DNA of 64,000 nucleotides from contig CM034547.1 of NCBI GenBank assembly GCA_020055645.1, forward strand, positions 62,531,884 to 62,595,883. Reading direction: 5' to 3'. Positions 52,901 to 64,000 of the stretch are shown here, piece by piece; positions within the stretch are counted from its first letter, which is position 1, and every line of letters begins with the position of its first letter. The notes under the pieces were generated by a model. The model saw only the letters and a program-made list of their open reading frames with translations, had not been told where the DNA came from and ran no database searches. Source of the DNA: Tomocerus qinae. Its lineage: Eukaryota > Arthropoda > Collembola > Entomobryomorpha > Tomoceridae. A program made the translations under genes and the position numbers.

Positions 52901-55900
52901 TATATTCAGCCTCTTTCATCTTTAACTGTTTGATGAGTGCTTATTCTGTAATTTAAAAAATTCGTTTCAGCGAGTCAATATTGAGTTAGCTAACTTAGTG
53001 ATGGTTCATGATCAATTTCTTCTTGTACTGTCAGAAATGTTGATTTTTCTTTGACATGGGTAGGCGGTAGTCAAAAGAAAAAGCATATAATACGTTGAAA
53101 AATTATGCGTAGAAAGTTTATTCCTTTAGGGAGATGCTTATGCAAGGGAAGGGTACAATAATATATGTTTAGTATGTGTAGGTATTTGTGATGAGTGAAG
53201 CGCTTTTACACTTGTTCTCATGGATAAGGCAAATATAGTAAATGGAGGGGAAGTTGGAGCTAACTAGAATTTCTTTGAAGTGAAATGCATTCATAGAGCG
53301 AAGACGAATTTCAATGCAAAGGGATAGAGAAGAAGCATAATTGGCTGTGAAAATGAGGGCAGAAAATTTAGCTTTCTGTCTTTTACAAATTCTGCATACG
53401 TGGTCCCAGTAAGTCTAGCGACTGATATTATGTATTTAACTTTTCGTCTTTTCCTTAGGTGGGTTATGTCCCTAGAATTTTTCACTGTCTCGTGTCGTTG
53501 AGAGTAAGGGTCTAGTTTATGTAATTATTCATTTGAGTATTAAGCTAAATACTTTAAGATAGAATTTATGTATTGGGATCTATATGTCTTTTCATCTCGT
53601 AGGTATATACTAAATGGTATAATATTGTGGTTTATTCAGAAAAGGATGAAAATACTTTATATCTTGCGTAAGGAGAAAGGATAGATCTTACATTGCGTTG
53701 CATTACAAAGAAGAGTTAAGCTGTAGAAAAGCATTTTGTTCTTTTCCTCCAGTGGTGCGGATAATTTGTGTTCTTGATCCATTAGAGGACAAATGAGAGA
53801 GAATTTCACTTTTTACTGACGTCCGTCTTTTTCTGACTGTGACTACCTAATTCATTTATAATGCTCAGCTCACTCATTAAGCAATGCTTGAACGAAATGG
53901 CCGCCAGGCCCCAGGAAAATGGGAACGGAGAAAAGAATCAGAAGTCAGTCAGCATCAACAGAAGCTGAATGCAGCTAGATCTTGACTTCCCTTGTCTAGC
54001 TTGACTCAAGGAAACAAATTTTCTTCCTTATATTATTCTACTACTTACTTACTTGGCTGGCATGACTTACAGCTACTGCTACACAGTAGATGAACAGTTG
54101 GTTTCTCCTCAATGAGTAAAAAGATGCGAGAGGAATGGAACAACCGAGATTGTGTCACAGTTGAAGTTGAAATATCATTCAGCCTTTCACAGCTATGTAT
54201 ACTGTAATGTAAGAGTAATAGGCTAGTCTGTTCTGACTTGGCCTGCGCCGTAATCCTTGTAACAAGTAACCCACATTATAGAGAACAGTTAACTTTCACT
54301 TCAAGAATTGTCTAGCCAGCAATATTTTTAACAACGCACACTTTAACTAAGTAAATAGCAGTCCTATTACTCTTATCGTATGCCATGCTCTACAAGAAGG
54401 TTGCTAACAGTGTGTGATTTCAAACTTTCTTCCTCCTCTGCTCTGTGTAAAATTATATCCCATTTTGTTTGCATACTTGATCAAATAATTTGGTAGTCAT
54501 ATTGAGAATCTATCGATAGACTGAGGGATAATTTGGTCGTTAATGAATATTTACAATGCTGTAATTTGGTTGGATAGAAGATGAAAAGAGCAATGCATAA
54601 GGAAAACAGTTTTCCACAAAAATAGTATGACTATATTATATGTATATAAACATAGATAATGTGATAGCTAGGGTTTGGAAACAGATTTGTGTAACGGATG
54701 CTGAGCGAATTGTTAGTATACTTAAGTGTAACTGATCTGTAAGAAGAAAGCATCTATGTCTTGAGATATATATTTGCTATCTTGGGTTAACTTACGTTAG
54801 CACTAATCGAAATCGATTTACCAAGGAGTCTCTACTTACTCGACTGAGTCAGCCAACTGCATCTCACATTCATGGTGCAGTGCAACCCAAGTGCAACGTT
54901 TCCTAGAGGCTGTTTGTGTTTTCGCATCGTAGTATTAGCAGCCTATCTGGGTGCTGATTCCATGGGATACTATACCCGGATAGAAAGTAATATGTAGAAT
55001 GAACATCTGATATTAACTTAAATGTGTGGTACAAATCTTATCGTAGGAATGCATAGTAGGCGTAGAGGAGCCTATGGATCGCTGTTTACTTGATCCTTTC
55101 TATTTTACTTGGCTCTTAGTCTTGTGTGATTGTGTGTGCGTGTAAGTGTTGCTCACGTAGCAACTCGTATGCATTGCACAGCTTACAAAGTTGCAATTGT
55201 GTATGCGATAGCAATAAAAGAGAATTCATAATTCATTTCTCTATACTTTCTCTTCGCTCTCTACAGTCATCTGAGAGACTGAAGGAAATAATAGTGCTTG
55301 TAAGTGGTGGCTCTCAAGTATCACACGTAGATACTAATTATACAGAAAATGCCTTCTCTGCTACAGAATCAAGGGAAATCTATTTGAGAAGTTAGGTTGT
55401 AGTTGCACTGATTCGAAAACTATTTTACATGTGGCACTTTAATAGCAGTATGCATCGAATGGTTATTTTGGGTGTTCTTCCACGTTGTTGTCTATGAGGT
55501 CCTGATTATGCAGAGTAACAATAAGCTGTGGGCTTTGAAAAGAACGAAAATACTCTGTCCACATTTGTGTTTTGTTGTACGCGTAGATAAATAGAATAGT
55601 TAAACAGAGGAGAGTGGACTAGTAGGACTCTGAGTTGAATAGAATTGGAGTCTAGGATGATATTATTGTTATTACGAGTCTGTTTTGTTGTTTCTATGCA
55701 GAAATATATTTTGGTTGGATTTCTATGCAGAGTATTAAGCTCGGTACACTGTGCAATGTCTTATTTGTTCAACATTTTATGATATGCATGGCGGATAAAG
55801 CTAAGCTAAGCCACAGCACACCAACCACTGTACACCACCAGAAGCCAAATATTGAACTTTAACATAAAACGAAATTGGGCCATAGCGAGGACAAGGAAAG

Positions 55901-58900
55901 GGAAAGTAGGCAAAGCTCCAAATGAAGCTGTACAGTACATTGTCTGTATTATTGTGAATGCAGAGTGAGTAGTAGGAAGGGTAGTCTGAACAGATTCAGA
56001 AATATGTACAGAGAAAGCATAATTCCGTGGTTTTTCTGTGATTTTCATTCGGCATTCCAATTTGCCCTACTCTCTAGTTTGTATTTCAGTTTGTTGTGTT
56101 TTCAGTCACTCAGTTTTGCAGTAAGGGGCAAAGGCTAAAATATCCAAGGTTTCATTGGTAGTGTAAAGAATAGAGGTTTTGTGTATAGCTACTGTACATA
56201 TTTTGACCTGACTGGTTGAGTTGATGAGAAGATGTTTGTGGGAAGGCGTAGAATGGTGTGGTATGGTTGACATACCTCTGAAATTAATATTTGTGAGCAT
56301 GCATTCCTCAAATTGAATTTATTACAGTGTAGGCTGACATTCTTGAGATTTTTCAATAAGGCAATGCATTGGACTTTGAGTCAGTTTGAGTCTCAGCCTC
56401 AGCTTGCTCTTTCTCTCTAGGTTCAGTGGAGTTGACTTGGTGGTATTTTTTGTTCTTTTCTCTATGGTAGCTGCAAGTCAGAGACCTGAGAACAGAACAA
56501 TATCAGATGGTGAAAGGAAAAGTCGCTATGAAAGTGAATTCTACGGGAGTATAATAATACTTCTTAGATATACAATAGTAGTCAGATTTAGTGAAAGTTG
56601 CTTTACTTATTCGTACCTATAATATATACAATGCCAAGGCTACAAAATAGGATGTTTTCAGTCAGAATAGGTATACATAGAAGTAGAGCACGATTTAAGA
56701 AGGAGTCTTTCCACAAGGTTGAAAGATGATGGAGAAAGCGGGTAAGTAAGTATACACGAAAGTGAGTATATGTACAAGTTGAGACAGTAGTGCTACTTGT
56801 CATAGCAGTAAATATAGTACGGGATGGCGAAAAGGAGCTGAGTGTTTCCTTAGAGTCAAATGACTGTCATTTTACTTTCCCATTCCATTTCATAGGAAGG
56901 AAATCCCCGCAATTTCAAAGTCTTACGAGATAGGACGACTCAAGTCTCTAGAAGACCAAGAGCAACGCAACGGAATCAAAGCCAAAGCAAAGGACTCCTT
57001 CATCCTTAACTTCAGTTTTGTTCAGTTCAGTCAAAGATATCTATTCTGTTCTGTAGTCAACTGACTGACTGGCTGGGTCTGTGGTCTCTTCTTCAGTCTC
57101 ACTAAAGTACATCCTTGAATGCTTAGCTATTGCATTACGTTACTTACGTCCGCTACTCCTACTTCTGTATCTGTACTGATACGTCGCATTGCATTTGGAT
57201 GGGTGTAGATGTGCAACTTGCTGTGTGTGGCTGGTCCAACTGTTCGCCCAGAACAGTTCACTATTCAGTTGGATACGGAGACGTTTTCTAGTTGGATTGC
57301 TGGGATTCCCTTGACGCGGCGGCCTGGCTCACTCCATCGCTCCCAACCTCCGTTTCGTTTGGTTTGTCTGTGTGATCGATCCAACCATCCGAATCATAAT
57401 ATGATAGACTTGAATCTTTTTTCGACTTTGTCTGACTGAGTCGCATTCAAGAAATAAATGCGTCAATACACATCTATCTATCGCAGACAAGGAAGACAAG
57501 ACACGAAACGACAATGCTTTCCTTGTTCGCATTCATCCTTGGTAGCTATCTCTAAATATTTTCACTCTATTTTCCAGACTGTCTAGATACGTTTTCCCTT
57601 CAATTTTCTCGCTTTTCCCTATAGGATCTCACTGTCGGTAACTATCAACTATCTATCCGCTTTTCCCAGTCTAAATAATGAGGCTATTCTGTGGAGTAAT
57701 TTAATTTCTGCATATGAGCTCCTTTATTTATGTAATTGAAATCGCTTTTCTGTTGTTGGGCAAAGGTGTGTCTTCTATACGAACAGGTATTTAAGTGCTA
57801 TCTCTATACCCCTTTCATTTTATAGACTTGTAATGGGATTACAGCTAAGTTGTGTAAACGAAAGAAAATTGGGTCGTTTAGAAAAGCCCTTGGGAAATGA
57901 AATGAATTAATGTGAAGAAGAGGACGGAATGAAGTAAACTAAAGTGATGTTATCCTTATAGTACTACTTCCCTGAAACATCTTCTATTCTATAGACTACC
58001 TACTATTAATAGTATACGTACATCTGAGATAGGATACAGCTTAGCATTCCTTAGTATATCCAAACGTTTATTCTTCGTGGTTTTTAATGCTTAAACCTTT
58101 TCTTAAGGCTTCCTAGTTTCTTCATACATAAAAAACCTTCAGAAATTTTATGCATTCAGCTTAGATAGTCTTCTTTGTGCATTCATTTATGCAGTTTACA
58201 TGTGTACAACAGTAGTTAAACTCAAATAAATATCTCTGCTACTACATATTCATATGACGATGTGCCATGGCCGTGGGTCACATGTATTAACCGAGAATTT
58301 ATGATTAAAAAGAGCACAAAGCTTAAAATGACTTTCTATTACAGATAGTCGGATAAATACGAGGGAAGCAAATTGTAGCTGTAATGTAACTGTAAAACGA
58401 TTTTTCTCTGAGTCAAGTAAGCGTCAAGCCAAGTGAGGCAGCAGTTTTACTGTTTATGTTCAAGAGGAAAGTTTCTGGTGTAGTACAATTATGTTGTACC
58501 TCCTAGGATATAATAATAAACTATATGGAGTACCTACTTCTACGTAGGTTTGTGTTTGTTTGTACTCATATAGGGCTTATGTCAGTAGCATAGCTGTTGA
58601 TCGTCGTGCGGAGATGTTGTTGTAACTTCAAGTTGTCATAATTTTGATCAGAGCACTTAGCTCTGCTTGTGGCGGTTGTCACAGCATGAGCATTCCAGGA
58701 TGTCGGTAACTTTCATCTGTGCTTTGCTCTGCTCATTGCTTACTTATGTGCATGTGAACTCTCACACTCACAATACACAAAATACTATCAGCTAAATATT
58801 TTACACTCTCCCAGCTCTTGTCATGCCGTTCCTACTTTCCTATTTATATTACAGCCTCGTACATACTTATGTAGAACATTAGGGAAGCTTACTATTAGAT

Positions 58901-60138
58901 TAAGCATCGCATGAACAAAATTGCCCGCTACTGTGCTGCGAAGATGATGATTATGTGACTGGGAGAAACTTTTTTCTCATATAACAATTTTCGAGATAGA
59001 GTTGTTTTATTTATTTTTCGTACTGTTGTGTATTATTATTTGCAAATAAGCTAATATATTATCCATAATGTAGTACCATGTTGTACTTTTAGCCAAGCGC
59101 AATAGACTGCAATGGAAACTAGGGTCTTTTCTTTTTCTGTGCATGTACCATTGTTATGGACAATGTCATTGCCATCGGATTTCTAATAGAAAATACTGGG
59201 AAAAGTTCACAGACAGTGTACATGCATGCAGTATATAGGGAACTGAGATAGTCTATGTACATTTTAAAGTTGACAGTCGGTATTACAAAAATACGACCCG
59301 GTCTTTATGTGACTTGCCATCCTCCTCCTCTTACTCTTTTCCGTTATTATTATCATAAGTGTTGACTTGGCTTGACATCATTGCATTGCATACCGTGTCA
59401 TGTGCTTTGGTTTATTCGTATACTTAACTTGTGCATGTTCGTCCTCTCCGTGAATGTAATAGCAAAAAATGTATTAGTTCACTCTGCACACAAAAGCGTT
59501 AGCAAAAATTGCTTCCAAATGTGAACACATATCTGCAGTCACAAATACAGTACATGTAATATATTTATGCATTTTATTTATGTATAGAAATGCACTATAG
59601 ATCTGTTGGGTATGAACAGCAAAATAGCTAGAAGGCACACAAGGAATAAGGTTAGCTAGTGCACGAATATATTAGAGACGGAGGTTTTTCAGCTGAGTGT
59701 TAGAGCAATATCTGCAACTCCGAATTTTTCTTTTGACAAGATGACACGGTGCGCTCCACAGGGATTCTTCCTCTAAACACCGATTTAAACCCTATTGTCA
59801 CTGACTGTGGGGCTGATTCAAGTTGACTTTCCCTCTTGTACTCACTTCACTCTCTTCTGTCGTTTTCTATTTTATTCTGTATTTGTAGACTTTACACTTC
59901 GAAGACACACTTGTGTTGTGTGGGGTTCTGCACGAAGACGCTCTACCTACCCATTTCTTTTTTGTTAAAGCCATGTAACTCTGAACGAGGTTTATTTTAC
60001 TTCTGTTGACTTGACTTCTTTTGAATCTTCCATAATTTTGTATCCTGTTGTGTTAAATTACATATAAGTACACAATTCTTTTCCTCTCAGTCTACTCATG
60101 AGACGAACCCATTCTTAGACATTCACAATGGTATAATA
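46961..60138 (+). other. Intron, late part
   Basis: No recognised exon. It contains a TATA-like GAGTATAAAAGG at 49869, a T/C-rich YAG|GTAAAT at 52507, (CTTA)n words near 54044 and the GC-richer patch at 57181-57440. Open frames at 49468-49677 and 55126-55395 have some charged segments but resemble no family. Confidence 0.55.
57209..57439 (+). CDS. Candidate ORF in a locally GC-rich patch, unidentified
   Basis: An ATG at 57209 opens 76 codons ending at a TGA. The stretch 57241-57360 is about 53% GC by hand count, well above the surroundings, with CG-rich words (GACGCGGCGGCC). The first half (V-R-P-E-Q-F-T-I-Q-L-D-T-E-T-F-S-S-W-I-A-G-I-P) reads like protein; the second half is Pro, His, Ser and Asn-rich and less convincing. 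No domain was recognised. A GC-rich patch in AT-rich DNA can mark an exon or promoter, which is the main reason for listing it. Confidence 0.17.
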   Translation: MCNLLCVAGPTVRPEQFTIQLDTETFSSWIAGIPLTRRPGSLHRSQPPFRLVCLCDRSNHPNHNMIDLNLFSTLSD

Positions 60139-60531
60139 ATGTGTATACCCTCCTTTTCTCCTATCAGTTTATTACGCGTATTTATTTTATCTGTATTTGA
60201 ACGAAAACATCTCAAACAGCATTCTGCAATTTTGGATATGAATGACCTTTCCCCTTTTTACAAACCCTTCTCAAGAGAGAAGGAAATAATCAAAAACTGG
60301 AAATTTTTCTTCTGGGCGACTCCCTTTCTTGGAATTGCCTTCCTTAACAATACCCAATATAGTAGGTACTTCGTGTCTGATGAACTTTTTGTTCGTACCG
60401 GTGGTCAAAAATCAACTTTCAAGTGGCAGCTAGTCCAAGTTGTTGAATGGCTGGTAATTTTCATTAACTTGCAGGCCTGGGTTCCTTGTTTTTTGATTTT
60501 GGCGTTTCACTGTTTGAGAGTTATGAAATAA
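60139..60531 (+). CDS. Candidate multi-pass membrane protein ORF or exon, 130 codons, unidentified
   Basis: This is the longest open frame in the window, starting at ATG 60139; a second ATG lies at 60238. A strong acceptor-like run, CCTTTTCTCCTATCAG, ends at 60167 inside the frame, so an exon could start at 60168. Seen: N-W-K-F-F-F-W-A-T-P-F-L-G-I-A-F-L about residues 54-70 (one hydrophobic segment), a charged loop, then W-L-V-I-F-I-N-L-Q-A-W-V-P-C-F-L-I-L-A about 108-126 (a second one or a pair). Five Trp and mixed charges are unlike the usual random frames here. The layout loosely recalls arthropod chemoreceptor-like proteins, but the diagnostic C-terminal T-Y-x5-Q-F motif is absent, so no family is claimed. 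AATAAA overlaps the stop codon. One frame of this length is expected by chance in 64 kb. Confidence 0.28.
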   Translation: MCIPSFSPISLLRVFILSVFERKHLKQHSAILDMNDLSPFYKPFSREKEIIKNWKFFFWATPFLGIAFLNNTQYSRYFVSDELFVRTGGQKSTFKWQLVQVVEWLVIFINLQAWVPCFLILAFHCLRVMK

Positions 60532-63500
60532 ATCATAATAATATACATCTATGCCAATCTAATACATATCAGGCTACTGAAATCCAAGTTCAAATCGTGC
60601 TTTGATTAACGACCTATCTCAGTCTTAGCCTATCTGCTTTGTAGGCAAACCATTCTCTGAAGTTAAATGATTTCTTGACATTTTGAAAGTTGCTGTACCA
60701 CATTGTGTAAGCCTCAGAGTGTTTTATTCAGTAGACATATCTTTCTTGTGTACTAGCTCACAGGGAATGTCTTTGACTGTGGGAAATATGAATTAAAAGT
60801 TAGTTTTCTTCAAAGAATCCGATTTCAGTATACCATGTTAATTAGTTTAAGCTATGGATTAAAAGTTAGACTTCCGTAACATGGTTAGGTATCGCCGTCT
60901 TCTAAATGAAGATAAAATCATATGCAGTACAGTAGGAGAATTCTTTATGCGGATAATTGAAGATAAGTGAGCATGAAGGGAATTTTTCCGCCAAAACGCG
61001 TAACACAACATAAGAAGTTGCACAGTAGTGCTTATTGTTGGCGTGCTTAATAATACACTCTGTGCTTATATGCTGTGTAATAAGGATAGGTGAGATGAGC
61101 AAGTAATCAGTCTTGTCTTCTTTCGTCGGTTAAAGTTAAGAAGAGTTGGCTTAACTTTACTAATTTGAGATGCTAATGGAGGATATGTAGTGAGGGATTC
61201 ATTTAACTCAAACCAGGCCAGCATTACTAGTATTTATAAAGTATAATGCACAAAGTAGTATAGTGCTCCCTGATAGCAGTTGGATATAAGATGCTATCAT
61301 ATAGTCAAACAAGTCAAGTCTACCTGGTTTTGTCTGATCTGGTCGGTTGGCTTACACTTACTGGCTCCCAGGATTATGCTTCGACGATTTCGTTGACTTG
61401 TTTGCTTTTCTTATCGTTAGCATAGTTTTGTAAGGAATGATGAATTTATGCATTTAGTTACGCGTACGTGCATATAATGAATTCACTACAGTCAACTATC
61501 TCTTGTGCAGTTTAATTTTTGCAATTGGATGGGAAAAGTTTCAATTAGTAGTGTACAATGTTGCGCTGTTCTAAACATTGAATATTAACTATTGTTAGTT
61601 ACCAAAGCAAGCAATGGTACCCTTGCAGTAGAACATCCCAATGCAAGAATAAATAGGTAGCAGAAAACCCTGATTAGAGCTTGTACTTCTATGATGTAGC
61701 ATAATAAGCAACTTTAGAAATGGTCTTTATATGCAATGCAAAATATGGCAAAACGCGAGACCAGGCTGAGAGCGAATAGACGAAACGAAGTTAGTTAAGA
61801 GAAAAGACAGAAAGAATTATAAAGAGGACTAAGTATGCAAAGCAAAGCTTTGGTCGTAATAGCAGGGGTACTACATCGTTCTTAGTATTTGTAAGGCAAA
61901 GTTTTTTCGTTCCTTGTCTAACTGAATTGGTAGTGGGATTAAAAAGTTTATCTACTCAGTCAGTCTTAAGTTTATTACATGATGGTGATGGTGTCGTTCC
62001 GGTCTTGATCTGATAAATCTCTCCATTTTAATTTAATCATAGGCTCGACTCAACTTTTTCCGTTGCGTTGCCTTCTGTCTTGCTTTGCTTTCGCAGGAGG
62101 CTAAAGGAAATGCAAGGCAAAAGGTACATATTATTATAGTGGGCTGACTTGTCTTAACATGAAATGGGTAGTGAATAGAGCTGAGACAAATAAAGTTGTT
62201 CCAGCTTAACTTTCCTCCATTTTCTTCCCTACTATCTTCCCTTCTTTCTTTTCTGCTAAGGGAGTCGGTAAAATTGGTATACCTGTATGTGTTTCTAATA
62301 TTTACTAGGACTGCATTCTATAATGGCATTTAGTACATATAACATTTAGTAATAAGTTCTCTTAACTTTAACCTACATTGCTACTTACTTAATAGTTATG
62401 TCCAGGGCATCATAGAATGTGTAAGTGGATATTCATACTAGGCATGCATCCTTACTATTTTCAGCAAACTTTTCTCTACCAATTAAATAGCATTAGATTG
62501 CTCTGATGCCTGCTTTGTAATCCAGACAAAAAGACATGCTTAAACTCATGCGAAGTGAAGTAAGTAGAACACGTTTAAAATACTTTTCTTTCGTTTTGAC
62601 TCAGATTGCACTTGGTAATAGACACTTCTTAGAAATTCTTATTTTCTGCTTCTGCAGATAGCACTCCTACTATCACATCAAAAGTTAATTTTCTAGATTT
62701 ATTGATGCATCTAATAATTAAATGCAAAAAATATGTAATTATCTCATTTTTCCCATTTGCAGTAGAAAGTGTTGGAGAATTTAAAAAGTAGATCAGGTTC
62801 TCATCTTATTAAGTTAGCAAAGTTGATCAGGGTTGTGTAGTGAACTGACTCGTTCTTGAGTGATGGGGGAGACAGGCTAAAAATGAAGCAATTTCAGTAG
62901 TACGAACTGACAGAAGAGAGATGGGACAAGTCAAGTAACAAGATTTATCGATTAGCAACATAAATATATCACACGTATCTGAAAGTTCGTGTTGGTTGGT
63001 GGAGCCGCGTTTCTTTAGTTGTAATCAATTGAGCACATCATAAAGTAGGTATTAAGTTTGCGAGCGTCGCAAACCGAATGTAGGACTGTTAAAATGCAGA
63101 AGAATAACAAAAGTTGGTTGTAATAGACTGGAGATGAGAGAGAACGATGTAGATAGCGTGTCAAGTCTGTCTGGCATGTTGTGGCGTGGGTATTGGAGCT
63201 TGTTGGGTCGTAGGAAACCGGAGCTGTAGGAAAGGGGCATGGCAATACGATGTGATTGTGATGTCATGTCATGCAATAAGTTGAGCTAGATAGTAGTCTC
63301 AGTTGTGTTATCAGGAATAAAGGCAATAGTCAAAAAAGTCAAAAGATCTAAAGAGCTGTGAGATGTGCAAAGGCAGAGCAGATGTAAACATGCATAGGAT
63401 TTTGTACACATTTCTCGAAATAAATAAAATACGTAGATACGCACACTATCTGTTACATACATGAGAAATAGAAGCGAGCAAAATAGAATTGACTGGAGAC

Positions 63501-64000
63501 TTACGTAACTCTCGCAGTTCCATTAGAAGGAACAGAACAGATTTAGTGAGACAAGACTCGACAGTTAGAAGAGAATAGAAACTAAAGTAAGGAGTCAGTT
63601 GTTGTAAGTAGGAAAGAAGAAGAGATAGTACTGTATTGTACCTACTACGTAGTAGTTAAGTTGGTAATGTTTGTATTTGGCAGTCGCACTTGAACTTCAA
63701 CTCGGAGATTGTTTTCCTTCTCTGAAGTCAAGGGGGAAAAGTTGTTCTGGAAAAATGTATAAGTAACAAGGTGAGAAAAAAATAGGAAGGAGTGCGTACA
63801 CGTAGCGAACGAGCTGATTTGATTCGAGTGAGTTGCAAACTTGCGATAATTTCATACTATCTCTACTCTCCATCAATTTGCCTAGCCTCGAGTGATTACT
63901 TTGTTATACGTCTTGACACTTACAGCTTGTATGTAGACATAGATAAAGTTACCATTACGTATTTTTATACTGAGAATATTGTGTGATCAATGAGCGAGAT
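60532..64000 (+). other. Intron or flank to the window end
   Basis: No recognised gene. 63001-63300 is again G-rich over C on the + strand, and its minus-strand open frames (63015-63276) are Pro/Thr/Ser-rich by composition. AAGTCAAGT words occur at 61315 and 62929. The sequence ends without a recognisable receptor exon. Confidence 0.55.

Noticed and set aside
63015-63276. Overlapping minus-strand frames rich in Pro, Ser and Thr
   Set aside because: They mirror the G-rich + strand; two frames being open at once points to composition, not coding.
1-64000. Transposons, endogenous viral elements, CRISPR arrays or bacterial insertions
   Set aside because: No transposase, integrase or reverse-transcriptase motif, long terminal or inverted repeat, or regular repeat-spacer array was seen by eye. 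A library search could still find short decayed copies.

Overview
The window reads as non-coding eukaryotic DNA, most likely from an arthropod. By sampling it is about 36-38% GC, CpG is not conspicuously depleted, no dense gene array is present, and the longest open frame (130 codons) is no longer than chance predicts for 64 kb at this composition. No bacterial operon, prophage, CRISPR array, rRNA, convincing tRNA or recognisable transposase or reverse transcriptase was seen. The species cannot be fixed from this sequence; a chelicerate or other arthropod with very long introns fits.

The one secure gene feature is a 138-nt internal exon on the + strand at 15642-15779. It has a pyrimidine-rich acceptor and a perfect GTAAGT donor, and both flanking introns are phase 1. 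It encodes the end of a signal peptide (A-L-A before Q-Q-Q) and the first half of the first immunoglobulin domain of a nephrin/Neph-type adhesion receptor. The stretch W-T-K-D-G-F-A-L-G is typical of the sticks-and-stones/hibris branch. The second half of the domain is needed downstream, but I found no matching exon before the window ends. The roughly 48 kb after the exon is therefore probably one giant intron, or part of one.

Layout: 1-15641 is upstream intron and/or 5' flank, with two TATA-like cores, a word-repeat island at 3661-4140, a strongly G-over-C block at 10501-10740 and a possible signal-peptide ORF at 14799. Then comes the exon. 15780-64000 is intron, holding a second G-over-C block (18961-19440) that flips to pyrimidine-rich sequence, a bulged hairpin at 30657-30701, a purine tract at 38372-38465, and several open frames of protein-like composition.

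The most protein-like frames lie at 38004-38225 (+), 60139-60531 (+), 4757-4975 (-), 46751-46960 (+) and 57209-57439 (+). None could be assigned to a family. They are listed with low confidence as possible nested genes, decayed exons or chance. The other unusual property is compositional: short words such as GACTTGACTT and AATGCAATG recur across the window in both orientations, and blocks of extreme GC skew alternate over a few hundred bases.
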